From JAQGMV01 sp035626595 (GTDB lineage: Bacteria; Pseudomonadota; Gammaproteobacteria; Burkholderiales; SG8-41): a DNA stretch of 64,000 nucleotides. The translations under genes and the position numbers were made by a program. This document shows positions 45,998 to 54,330 of the stretch, piece after piece. Within the stretch, counting starts at the first letter, position 1; each line of letters begins with the position of its first letter. The notes beneath the pieces were generated by a model. The model was not told the origin of the DNA and searched no databases. It saw only the letters and a program-made list of their open reading frames with translations. The stretch is taken from contig DASPNJ010000153.1 of NCBI GenBank assembly GCA_035626595.1, forward strand, positions 1 to 64,000, read 5' to 3'.

Positions 45998-46456
45998 TCA
46001 TGCCGCCGCTTCGACCCGGTAGATGACCACCGGCACCGGCGCCTCGTTGGCGACCTTCTGGGTCTCGCTCCCGAGACGCGGACCGCGGCGCCCGCGATGC
46101 CCGTGGGACGCCATGAAGATGCAGTCGCAGCCCAGCTCCTGCGCTGCTTCCATGATCGCGTCGGCGGCATAGTCGTTCGTTCTGTGCGTGACCTCGCACG
46201 GCACTCCGGCAGCCCGGGCCGCGTCGCTGATGACGGACAGGTACTGCGCCGCCGTTCTCTCGATGAGATCGGCATTCTCCTCGGGCGACATGATACCCAC
46301 CGGCAGGTGATGCGAGTACACGATCGGGGTCGGCGCGGGGGCGGCGAAGAAGCCCGTCACGCGAGCGCCGAGCGCCTGTGCGAGGCCGACCCCAAAGCGC
46401 GCAGAGTTGTTCGAGATCTCGGAGCCATCGGTCGGTATCAGGATGTGTCTGAACAT
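45998..46456 (-). CDS. Universal stress protein (UspA family)
   Basis: A 152-residue protein with the start at MFRHILIPTDGSEISNN; a longer open frame upstream is unsupported. It has a Usp fold with the N-terminal PTDGS. The usual ATP motif (G-2X-G-9X-G-S/T) is only partly preserved at SHGHRGRRGPRLGSETQKVA, so nucleotide binding is likely but not certain. It is the last gene in a run with two ion permeases and lies 11 bp after the first of them. Confidence 0.9.
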   Translation of the reverse strand: MFRHILIPTDGSEISNNSARFGVGLAQALGARVTGFFAAPAPTPIVYSHHLPVGIMSPEENADLIERTAAQYLSVISDAARAAGVPCEVTHRTNDYAADAIMEAAQELGCDCIFMASHGHRGRRGPRLGSETQKVANEAPVPVVIYRVEAAA

Positions 46457-46467
46457 GCCGCGCCTCC

Positions 46468-47781
46468 TTATTTCACGTATGGCAGCACCCAGATCAGCAT
46501 GCCGAGCACGTAGCAGACGAAGGCCGAAACCAGTGCGAAGGGCATGCTCCACGAGAGGAATTCACGCAGCGACACCTTGCGGTTCTCCTCCTTTTCCGCG
46601 ATCGAGAGCGCGACGTACAGCGCAGGCGCGCCGGCGACCGTCAGGTTGCTGCCGAGCGTGCCGCACCACAACAGCATCCAGTAGAGCGGCCATGGCTCCA
46701 CACCGGCCGCGCCGAGGTCCCGGATCGTGTACAGGAACGTCAGGATGTACGCGTCGTGCTCGACCAGACCCACGATCGGGATCGTCACCCAGTACAGCAG
46801 CGTCGCGCCAAGCGCATAGTTCTCCGAAAAAAGCGGCGTGATTGCTTTTGCGAGGTATTCGAGCACGTGCGTCTTCTCCAGCCCGCCGACCAGCGCGAAC
46901 AGCGCGATATAGAAGAAGATGGCGCGCCAGTCGAGCTCCTGGATGATCTCCTCGAACCTCGGCGCCTTCGTGCGCTCGCCCAGAACTTCGAGGATCAGCA
47001 CGGTGGCCACGGCGCCCGTCATCGCGATGAGCCCGAGCTGCACGCCGAGGTACTCGCGCATCGACATGCCGAAGACCGTCAGCAGGAACATGCCGACGGC
47101 GATCGTGGCGAAGAGCCGGTCCGGAATGTGCGCGTCCACGCCGGCTTCCGCCACCGATCTGCGGTGCCCGGCTTTGCGGAAGCCGTACCACCACATGAAC
47201 GCGAGCGTGGCGACGAACGTCACCATCAGGATCGGGAAAGACGACGGACGGCCCTGGTGCCAGATGAAATCGAAGAATTCGGCCCCCGCGACGCTGTGCA
47301 GCATCTGCGGCGGCAGGTCGCCGATGATGAGCGCCGAGCCCATGAAGTTCGCCGCGAGACCGATCATGAGCACGAGCGGAAACACGGGTATTGCGAGCGC
47401 GCGGGCCAGTGGCAGCGCAACCGGCGCCATCATCAGGATCGTGACCACGTTGTCCACGAACATCGAGATGATCCCCGCCAGCATCGACAGAATCATGACC
47501 AGCAGCGCCGGTCGCCCGCCGGAGAGCGTGAGCGCCTGCACCGATAACCAGCTCGGCACCCCGGACTTGCCGAAATAGCCCGCGATGATCCAGACGCCGA
47601 CCAGGATCGCCATGACGTTCCAGTCGACGAGCTTGAAAGCGTCGATCTCGGTCATGACGCCCATCCAGATCATGACCGCGACGCCGACGAGTGCCGCCGC
47701 CGTGCTGTCGATCCAGTTCGCGACGACCGCGATGATGGTGATCGCGAAGACGGCGATCGTGAGCCACTGCATCAGTTCCAT
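46468..47781 (-). CDS. ArsB/NhaD-superfamily ion permease
   Basis: A 437-residue protein with about 11-12 membrane spans, starting MELMQWLTIAVFAITIIAVV. Ion transporter superfamily features are SMFVDNVVTILMMAPVALPL (a FxDNV hairpin) and GLAANFMGSALIIGDLPPQM, with a corresponding segment in the second half (VGLVEHDAYILTFLY). It could be an arsenite, Na+/H+ or dicarboxylate permease. The conserved DN in the first hairpin is typical of NhaD and ArsB alike, so the substrate stays open. It lies between a second permease and a Usp gene. Confidence 0.8.
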   Translation of the reverse strand: MELMQWLTIAVFAITIIAVVANWIDSTAAALVGVAVMIWMGVMTEIDAFKLVDWNVMAILVGVWIIAGYFGKSGVPSWLSVQALTLSGGRPALLVMILSMLAGIISMFVDNVVTILMMAPVALPLARALAIPVFPLVLMIGLAANFMGSALIIGDLPPQMLHSVAGAEFFDFIWHQGRPSSFPILMVTFVATLAFMWWYGFRKAGHRRSVAEAGVDAHIPDRLFATIAVGMFLLTVFGMSMREYLGVQLGLIAMTGAVATVLILEVLGERTKAPRFEEIIQELDWRAIFFYIALFALVGGLEKTHVLEYLAKAITPLFSENYALGATLLYWVTIPIVGLVEHDAYILTFLYTIRDLGAAGVEPWPLYWMLLWCGTLGSNLTVAGAPALYVALSIAEKEENRKVSLREFLSWSMPFALVSAFVCYVLGMLIWVLPYVK

Positions 47782-47802
47782 CTGAACTCCCCGGTTGAGA
47801 AA

Positions 47803-49089
47803 CTATCGGCCCGCCGGCACGACGTGCTCCGCCGTTGGCGGAGCAGGCGTTTCACCTGTCGACGGTCCTTTTTGTCGCGCATCCGGCACCCAGCCGAGAA
47901 TCGCGAGCATGAAGAAAAAGCCGACGGTATACGCCAGCGCGACATGCCAGCCGTAGCGCAGCCAGCGGCCGACCGATTTTGCTTCCGGAAATATGTTCGA
48001 GAGCGCGACGCCCGCCGACGAACCGAACCAGATCATCGAGCCGCCGAAGCCCACCGCGTACGCGAGATAACCCCAGTCGTAACCGCCCTGCTTCAGCGCG
48101 AGCGCGGTCAGCGGAATGTTGTCGAATACGGACGACACGAAGCCGAGCCCGAGAGCCGTTTGCCACGACGCGGCCGGCAGCCGCTCGACCGGCATCAGCG
48201 AAGCGCACAGGATGAGCGAGAGCAGGAAGACGCTGCCGAGAAACGCGCCGGGAAGCAGTGCCCAATCCGGCTTGCGCCACGGCGCCGTCACGAGTATCGC
48301 GACCCACACGGCCGCACCGATGAACGGGAAGCCGTCGGAAAGCGCGTTGAACTGCGTGTTGACGATCACGTTCGTCACGATCGCGGCGGCGAGAATGACC
48401 GCGACAACCGTCACGCGGTTCCAGTCCACCGGCGCAGGCGCCGCGCCCGCGCGCACGATCGGCGAATAGCGGTTCTGCTGAAATGCCGCCGGGATGCCGC
48501 ACACGATCAGCGCGAGTGCGGCCGCGACGTACGCATCCACCACCTGAATCGCCGGTATGCCGGCGATCCACATCATCGTCGTCGTCGTGTCGCCGACGAC
48601 GCTGCCCGCGCCGCCGGCGTTCGAGGCCGCGACGATCGCCGCGAGGTAGCCGATGTGCACCTTGCCGCGGAACACGGTCATTGCCATCGTGCCGCCGATC
48701 ATCGCCGCCGCGATGTTGTCGAGAAAGCTCGAGAGCACGAAGATCATCGCCAGCAGCACGAACGCGCCCTTCCAGTCGCCGGGCAGGAAGCGCGGCAGCA
48801 AGGCCGGGATGCCGCTGTCTTCGAAATGCTTCGCGAGCAGCGCGAAACCGAGCAGCAGCCCCAGCAGATTCGCCAGGATCACCCATTCGTGGAGCAGGTG
48901 CAGGCCGAGCCCCGCGAACCCTGCGCCGGTCTTGAACCCCGTGAAAACGAGCTTGTAGACGATGATGGTCGTGAGCCCGATCAGCGCGACGCGCAGCGTG
49001 TGATGGTGAAACAGCGCGACGCCGAGCAGCGTCAGCGCGAACAGGATGAAATCGACGGGAATCCCGAAGAGCTCAGGCGCCGCCATCAT
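47803..49089 (-). CDS. NhaD/citrate-transporter-like permease
   Basis: A 428-residue protein with 11-12 membrane spans, of the same superfamily as its neighbour but diverged. It has SSFLDNIAAAMIGGTMAMTV and SNAGGAGSVVGDTTTTMMWIAG in the first half, SSVFDNIPLTALALKQGG in the second: the two re-entrant DN(I)P hairpins expected for NhaD-type Na+/H+ antiporters. The start overlaps the uspA stop (ATGA region), so it is translated with that stress protein. It ends in a short Pro-rich tail. Confidence 0.82.
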   Translation of the reverse strand: MMAAPELFGIPVDFILFALTLLGVALFHHHTLRVALIGLTTIIVYKLVFTGFKTGAGFAGLGLHLLHEWVILANLLGLLLGFALLAKHFEDSGIPALLPRFLPGDWKGAFVLLAMIFVLSSFLDNIAAAMIGGTMAMTVFRGKVHIGYLAAIVAASNAGGAGSVVGDTTTTMMWIAGIPAIQVVDAYVAAALALIVCGIPAAFQQNRYSPIVRAGAAPAPVDWNRVTVVAVILAAAIVTNVIVNTQFNALSDGFPFIGAAVWVAILVTAPWRKPDWALLPGAFLGSVFLLSLILCASLMPVERLPAASWQTALGLGFVSSVFDNIPLTALALKQGGYDWGYLAYAVGFGGSMIWFGSSAGVALSNIFPEAKSVGRWLRYGWHVALAYTVGFFFMLAILGWVPDARQKGPSTGETPAPPTAEHVVPAGR

Positions 49090-49511
49090 TTCACCAGCGT
49101 CACGGGCACGGAGGTCCGATGCAGCACCCTGGTAGCGACCGAGCCCATGAGGAGAGCCGACATGCCGGTGCGGCCGTGCGTGCCCATGACGATCTTGTCG
49201 AACTTGCCGCGACGGGCGAGCCTGGCGATCGTCTCGGCGGGCTCACCGATCATGACGTGCGCCTGGTATTTCAAACCCGCGCGATCGAGGAGCTTCCGCG
49301 CCGCGGCAAGCACGGCCTCGCCGTGCGTGAGCTGATTGCGCTTGATCTCCGCGGGCTTCAGGAAGCGCCGCAACTCGGGAGCGTCGGCGCGATCCTGCAC
49401 GTTGACAATATGGATTTCCATCGGCTCGCGGCCTTTCGCGAGCGCGATCACGTGGCGCAGGGCCCGCTCCGACGCGGACGAGCCATCGACAGGAACGAGG
49501 GCTTTCAACAT
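49086..49511 (-). CDS. Universal stress protein (UspA family), ATP-binding type
   Basis: A 141-residue protein with the start at MLKALVPVDGSSASERALRH. The ATP motif is complete: GTHGRTGMSALLMGSVATRV (GxxG-9x-GS). It is the first gene of usp - permease - permease - usp, overlapping the permease by 4 bp. In characterised cases, Usp proteins bind and regulate transporters, so a joint role with the two antiporter-like proteins is plausible. Confidence 0.93.
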   Translation of the reverse strand: MLKALVPVDGSSASERALRHVIALAKGREPMEIHIVNVQDRADAPELRRFLKPAEIKRNQLTHGEAVLAAARKLLDRAGLKYQAHVMIGEPAETIARLARRGKFDKIVMGTHGRTGMSALLMGSVATRVLHRTSVPVTLVK

Positions 49512-49850
49512 GGCGTATCTCTCCCCTTGCAAACGAATCGCACGTGCAGGACCGCGAGCTGGAGGCGCCGAATGGGGCGTCACGCTGACGAAGCGGCCTT
49601 TACCTCTCACGGCGCGGTACATGGCCGCGCGGCGTGTTCAGCAAAGGTCTCGCTTGCAACGCACCGGGTTGCCGATTGGCCGGGGACACGCGAGAACCGC
49701 GCAATCCCGTGATGACGGCCGAACCGCGGAGACCCGTGTACGGCCTCCGTAGCTACTCCCCTTTGGAAGACCTTTCTATTAATCTGCGAAAGGCGCCGCG
49801 TTTTTAACACGCGGCTTTCGCATACGTCAAATCACGCCCATGGAACGCGC
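49512..49850. other. 339-bp gene-free gap upstream of the usp operon
   Basis: No credible coding sequence on either strand. The left 250 bp are GC-rich and featureless. The right end is AT-rich and holds a long inverted repeat and a promoter-like pair on the minus strand. A 71-codon basic open frame begins on the plus strand at the right edge. Confidence 0.6.
49785..49830 (-). promoter_or_regulatory. Promoter candidate overlapped by an imperfect inverted repeat
   Basis: On the minus strand, TTGACG (49825-49830), a 17-bp spacer and TTAAAA (49802-49807). The spacer and -10 lie inside an inverted repeat: TGCGAAAG with CCGCGT on one side (49785-49801) and ACGCGG with CTTTCGCA on the other (49809-49822). 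This could be an operator. The first downstream gene on this strand, uspA, starts about 285 bp away. Confidence 0.4.
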
Positions 49851-50066
49851 ATGAAAAAGAAATCCCGCCTTGAAGCCGATCTCGATCCGGTAGGCAACCG
49901 CACGAGACGTCCCGGCGCGAAGATCGCCGATGTCGCCGTATCGCTCTCGAAACCCGCGGGCGCGCGCAAGCGCCCGCCCGGTGCGTCTTCGCCCAGCAGG
50001 CCCGGCGCAACCGCCGCGGGACGCGCTGTCTCGGCGACGAAAGCGAAGCGCAAACGCTCGCGGTAA
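49851..50066 (+). CDS. Small basic hypothetical protein
   Basis: A 71-codon frame starting MKKKSRLEADLDPVGNRT, rich in Arg, Lys, Pro and Ala, ending KAKRKRSR. It has no signal, membrane span or known motif, and no clear ribosome site. Composition resembles disordered nucleic acid-binding tails. It could be real or chance in GC-rich DNA; I do not recognise it. Confidence 0.35.
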   Translation: MKKKSRLEADLDPVGNRTRRPGAKIADVAVSLSKPAGARKRPPGASSPSRPGATAAGRAVSATKAKRKRSR

Positions 50067-50210
50067 ACGCGTAGTGCCCGCGCGGCGCGCGGGCACGGCT
50101 CTCGCAACGCCGGAGTGTCGATGTCGGGAACGATGCGTCGGCACACCGCGGCAGCGGCTGTTCGTTGCCGGTGACAACTCGCTCGAGTCGCCAGCAACAG
50201 CGCTTCAGCC

Positions 50211-51563
50211 GTGCCTGAAAATCCGGATCAGCAGAACGTGCGCTCGGCGGCAGCGGAGCCGCCGGTCGACGTCGGCACCGCGCGCGGCGCCGCCGTCGAA
50301 GCGCCATCCGCCAAACGCAATGTCGTCAAGACGCTCGGCCTCGGCGTAATCACCGGCGCCGCGGACAACGATCCGTCCGCGATAGGCACCTATGCGAGCG
50401 CAGGCGCGAAGTTCGGCTTCGGCTTCCTGTGGGCGGCCCCGCTCCTGCTGCCGATGATGTTCACCGTGGTGTACCTGTCCGCGAAGCTCGGCCAGGTGTC
50501 AGGCCGGGGTCTATTCCACGCGATCCGTGATTTTTATCCCGGGTGGGTCCTGTACACGACGCTCGTCGGCGTGTGCATCGGCAACACGATCGGAGCGGCC
50601 GCCGATCTCGGGGGCATCGCCGCGGTTGTGAATCTGTTCGTCCCCATACCCATACCGTGGCTCGTCGTGGCCACGGCGGCGGGCATGCTCGCGCTTCAGA
50701 TCTTCGCTTCGTACATGTTCATCCGACATGTTTTCCGCTGGCTCACACTTGCGCTGCTTTCTTATGTTGGGGCGGCGGTGCTCGCGAAGCCGCAGATCCT
50801 GGAGATCTTCAGGGCAACGGCGATTCCGCGCATCGAATTCACGCAGGAGTTTCTCGCGATCCTGGTCGCAATCATCGGCACGTCGCTTTCGGCGTACCTG
50901 TATACGTGGCAATCGAATCAAGAGGTGGAAGAGGAAATCGCCGGCGGGCGCACCCGACTTTCCGAACGGATCGGGGCGACTCAACGGGAGCTGCGCAAGA
51001 CGCAGCACGACGTGCTGGTCGGCATGGCCATCGCCAATATCGTGATGTATTCGATCATGGTGGCTACCGGAGCAACACTGCACCCGGCCGGCACGCACGA
51101 CATCGAAAACGCAGCGCAGGCGGCCGAGGCGCTGCGCCCGGTTGCCGGTGACGCCGCCGGACTACTGTTCGCGGCCGGACTCATCGGCGTCGGCCTCATC
51201 GCCATACCCGTGATGACCGCGGGCGCGGCGTACAACCTCGGACAGGCGCTCGGCTGGAAACACTGCAGCCTGCACGCGAAGCCGAATGAGGCAAAGAAGT
51301 TCTATATGGCGGTCGTGGGATTCACGGCTGTCGCGGTCGCTCTGAACTTCGCCGGCTTCAATCCGATGAAGGCGCTCGTCTGGGCAGGCATCGTGCAGGG
51401 CTTCTGCGCGCCGCCGCTGCTGCTTTTGATCGTGCTCATGACCAACAACCGCCGCATCATGGGCGACAAGGTCAACACGCGGCGCATGAACGTGCTCGCG
51501 TGGACGACCACGGTCGCGATCTTCCTTGCGACTGCGGGGCTCGTAGCGACATGGCTCATGTGA
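50211..51563 (+). CDS. Nramp-family divalent cation transporter with altered metal motifs
   Basis: A 450-residue protein starting at GTG 50211, with a disordered N-terminus of about 35 residues and then about 11 membrane spans. Span 1 carries GVITGAADNDPSAIGTYASA where classical Nramp has DPGN. Span 6 reads SIMVATGATLHPAG where the Mn/Fe-binding MPH motif is expected. Loss of the Asn and Met ligands suggests it does not move Mn2+ or Fe2+ in the usual way; Mg2+ or another ion is possible. Neighbouring genes give no clue. Confidence 0.88.
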   Translation: MPENPDQQNVRSAAAEPPVDVGTARGAAVEAPSAKRNVVKTLGLGVITGAADNDPSAIGTYASAGAKFGFGFLWAAPLLLPMMFTVVYLSAKLGQVSGRGLFHAIRDFYPGWVLYTTLVGVCIGNTIGAAADLGGIAAVVNLFVPIPIPWLVVATAAGMLALQIFASYMFIRHVFRWLTLALLSYVGAAVLAKPQILEIFRATAIPRIEFTQEFLAILVAIIGTSLSAYLYTWQSNQEVEEEIAGGRTRLSERIGATQRELRKTQHDVLVGMAIANIVMYSIMVATGATLHPAGTHDIENAAQAAEALRPVAGDAAGLLFAAGLIGVGLIAIPVMTAGAAYNLGQALGWKHCSLHAKPNEAKKFYMAVVGFTAVAVALNFAGFNPMKALVWAGIVQGFCAPPLLLLIVLMTNNRRIMGDKVNTRRMNVLAWTTTVAIFLATAGLVATWLM

Positions 51564-51650
51564 GCCGCGCGCGTCTGGCGCGGCATGTTCCGGCGCAGCT
51601 TTGCCGTGCACGGCACGGCATGGACGGCGCAAGGAGCACGCGGCTGCGGT

Positions 51651-52346
51651 TTACTGCTTGTTCTTATCCAGCCCGTGCTTACTGCTGAACACGTAAAGCT
51701 GGAGCCGTCCCGACACCCCGAGCTTCTCGTAGACGGAGCTCAGGTGATTGCGGAGCGTGCGTTCCGAGATGCCGCACGACGCGGCCACCTCCTTGAGAGG
51801 CAGCTGCGGCTCGCGCATGAGACTGCGCACGATGTCGCGCTCTCGCGCCGTCAGGCTCGCTATTCTGTCCTCTTCGGCGCTCGGCCCGGGGACCGATTGG
51901 CTGCGCGATATCGTCGCAAGTAGCCGCTCGGTCGTCTGGCGGTCGACGGACAATTCGCCGCGGTGTACTCGCTCGATCGCCTGCAGCAGCCCCTCAGAGG
52001 CGATCTCTTTCCCGACGACGCCGAGCGCGCCGGCGCGAATCGCGGCCTCGTGAGCGCTCGCATCGCGCACCCCCGTCAAAACCAGTATCTTCGCCTCCGA
52101 TCTTTTCAGAAGCTCCGGTATAGCATCGAGCCCGCTCTCTTTGCCGAGATCGAGGTCGAGCAGGACGACGTCGGGTTGCGCCTGTTCGATGAGCGGCACG
52201 GCAGGGGCGGTTGCCGTGGCTTTTCCAACGAGGACCATCCGCGGCTGCTCGCTTTCGATCAGACGCTCCAGCCCCCAGATGATCGTGGGATGATCGTCGA
52301 TGATGAAAATGCGGATAGGCGCTTCCGCGTGCGGCGCTGGTGGCAA
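51651..52346 (-). CDS. NarL/FixJ-family response regulator
   Basis: A 231-residue protein. Receiver domain (about 10-130) with acidic pair IIDDH, phosphorylation Asp in VVLLDLDLGKESG, Thr in VLTGVRDAS and Lys in VVGKEIAS. LuxR-type HTH (about 165-225) with LTARERDIVRSL and GISERTLRNHLSSVYEKLGV. A DNA-binding regulator encoded 11 bp after its cognate histidine kinase gene. Confidence 0.93.
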   Translation of the reverse strand: MPPAPHAEAPIRIFIIDDHPTIIWGLERLIESEQPRMVLVGKATATAPAVPLIEQAQPDVVLLDLDLGKESGLDAIPELLKRSEAKILVLTGVRDASAHEAAIRAGALGVVGKEIASEGLLQAIERVHRGELSVDRQTTERLLATISRSQSVPGPSAEEDRIASLTARERDIVRSLMREPQLPLKEVAASCGISERTLRNHLSSVYEKLGVSGRLQLYVFSSKHGLDKNKQ

Positions 52347-52357
52347 GCCGGTTCCAG

Positions 52358-54103
52358 CTACGTCGGAATGATTGCGTGCACGATGCTGTAGCCGTTCGCG
52401 GTGTGCTGGACCTCGAGCGAGCCTCCCAGTGCTTCCACACGCGACTGAATGGACTTCGGCATGAACTCAGGCGAACGCGCCGAATCGATCGGCTGCTCGT
52501 TGCCCACCCGGACGCTTACGGAACCAGCGTGCGATGTCACTTCGATGAAAACGCGCCGGGACGCGGTGTGCTTCACGACGTTACTCAGCGCCTCGACGAC
52601 AATGTGAAAAACCTGCGAAGCGAAGCGCCCGCTCATCTTGCCGCTCTTGGCGTCGACGTCGGTCGTGACGTCGAGGTTATAGAACCGCTCGTGGCGTTCG
52701 GCCTGCATCAGGATCGCCGCCCCGAGGGACCCGCCCGGTATCTCCGTGCCTTCGAGCAATCCGCGCGTATAACCGCGCAGGTCGCGCACCGTTGCATTGG
52801 CCATCTCCACCAGGTCGAGAATCTTCTGCGACAGCGGGCTCGTTGCACCGCCATCCCGGTAAAGCGCCTCCAGACCCAGCCGCAGGCCGATGTACGGCTG
52901 CACCGCTGCATCGTGAATGTCGCGGGAGATCATCATCCGTTCGTGCTCGGCGGCGCTCGAGACGAGTTGGTCCAGGAGCTGCTGGTTCTCCACCACCTTC
53001 GAAACCGCCGCCGAGAACTGCAGCAGGAACTGAACGCCGCCGCGTGTGAATCGCCTGCGATCGGACGTAAGGAAGAGGCGCCCTCGCGTGCCGTCGCTCT
53101 GCCGGTACGGAACCGCCGCGAAGTAGGACGCTTCCAGCAACGCCGCGACGAATTCACAGTCTGCGGTAGCGACCGTCGGTTCCCGACCGCCGCTGCAGTC
53201 GACTACGACGCATGAGCCCCGCGCGGCGGAGCCATGATAGGAGCGAGACGAGTACAGGATGCTCACGCTGTCCTTGAAGGACAGCAGCCTTGCTCCCGAG
53301 TCATTTGTCAGTTCCTGCGCCCCGCCCGCGCGCACGTCGTCACGGCCAGCGTCATACATTACGTGACGCGGCCCGGCGCCGGTGCGCTGCAGGGCAAGCA
53401 CGCAGCGCTCGGCGTCATGGAGCTCGAGAATGCGGCGCAGGTTGAGCTCGATGGTCTGGTCGAGTCCGGCGCGCGGATTCGAGGAGTTCACGTCACGCAA
53501 CAGCATCAATCTGCGCTTGAAGAGAATCTCTCGACCGCCCCACTTTGCGATCATGTAACCCAGCGCGAGAAGATAGACCGGCCGTATCAGAGCGAGGTTG
53601 ATCTCGAATGCGACGAGCGGGGGGTCGGCGAGAGAACTGACAAGGAGGAAGGCGGCAACGCTGGCGATCGTGAAAACGAGCCCATCCTTGTAGCCGTTGG
53701 AAAATGACACCACGAGTATGGGAAAGAGAAATATATAAAACACGATGCTGTTCGTGCCCTGGGTCCAGAGGACGAAGAACGACGCGAACACCACGTCGAT
53801 CGCGCACAGCAGCCGCTGGTCCGGCATCCACGCGGCCTTCAAAGCCAGCAGCCAGACGCTCGCCGCGTAGCCGCAGTACAAGACGAGGGCGCCGTACGTG
53901 AGGCCTTTTCTCGAGCTCGGCTCCGTCGGATCGATATAGATGATCGCCAGGGCCGCGAACGCGAGAATGAAGCGCATCGCCGCGAACAGCCGCGCGTCTC
54001 CGGCGTCGGCATCGGTCACGCCGGATTGGACATGCAGCCGCTGGGTTTCGCCGGCGCCGGGAGCGGCGAGCGCCGCCTCGCGCGCAGCAGTGACGTCATT
54101 CAC
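52358..54103 (-). CDS. Membrane sensor histidine kinase (HisKA_3 type)
   Basis: A 581-residue protein with a membrane-embedded N-terminus (5-6 spans, about 45-200), a GAF-like domain (about 225-365), a HisKA_3 dimerisation helix with the phosphoacceptor in MMISRDIHDAAVQPYIG, and a catalytic domain with N-box VVEALSNVVKHT. The expected DxGxG (G1) box is missing: the region reads VSVRVGNEQPIDSARSP before IQSRVEALGG. ATP binding may be weakened, or the protein may act mainly as a phosphatase. It is co-transcribed with the NarL-type regulator. Confidence 0.9.
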   Translation of the reverse strand: MNDVTAAREAALAAPGAGETQRLHVQSGVTDADAGDARLFAAMRFILAFAALAIIYIDPTEPSSRKGLTYGALVLYCGYAASVWLLALKAAWMPDQRLLCAIDVVFASFFVLWTQGTNSIVFYIFLFPILVVSFSNGYKDGLVFTIASVAAFLLVSSLADPPLVAFEINLALIRPVYLLALGYMIAKWGGREILFKRRLMLLRDVNSSNPRAGLDQTIELNLRRILELHDAERCVLALQRTGAGPRHVMYDAGRDDVRAGGAQELTNDSGARLLSFKDSVSILYSSRSYHGSAARGSCVVVDCSGGREPTVATADCEFVAALLEASYFAAVPYRQSDGTRGRLFLTSDRRRFTRGGVQFLLQFSAAVSKVVENQQLLDQLVSSAAEHERMMISRDIHDAAVQPYIGLRLGLEALYRDGGATSPLSQKILDLVEMANATVRDLRGYTRGLLEGTEIPGGSLGAAILMQAERHERFYNLDVTTDVDAKSGKMSGRFASQVFHIVVEALSNVVKHTASRRVFIEVTSHAGSVSVRVGNEQPIDSARSPEFMPKSIQSRVEALGGSLEVQHTANGYSIVHAIIPT

Positions 54104-54330
54104 AAACGAAGTCCTCGGCCCGACTGCCTCGAGCGCCCGGCGCGCGCCCGTCGGTTACGCCTGGCGTCCGGCATCGATCGGTGAAGCGCTGACTATACCC
54201 GGCGCGGATATCGCATACCACACGCGAAATCGGCGCGAACGGCGCTGGTGAGCGGCGGCCGTCGAGACCAACCAAACGACGCGCAGCGCGGCCGGGCCAG
54301 TTCCGATACCAAGGCGTCGGCCCGGCGGAT

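Noticed and set aside
49785..49822. The inverted repeat as an intrinsic terminator
   Set aside because: No T-tract follows on either strand, and no gene ends nearby. An operator or RNA structure is more likely.
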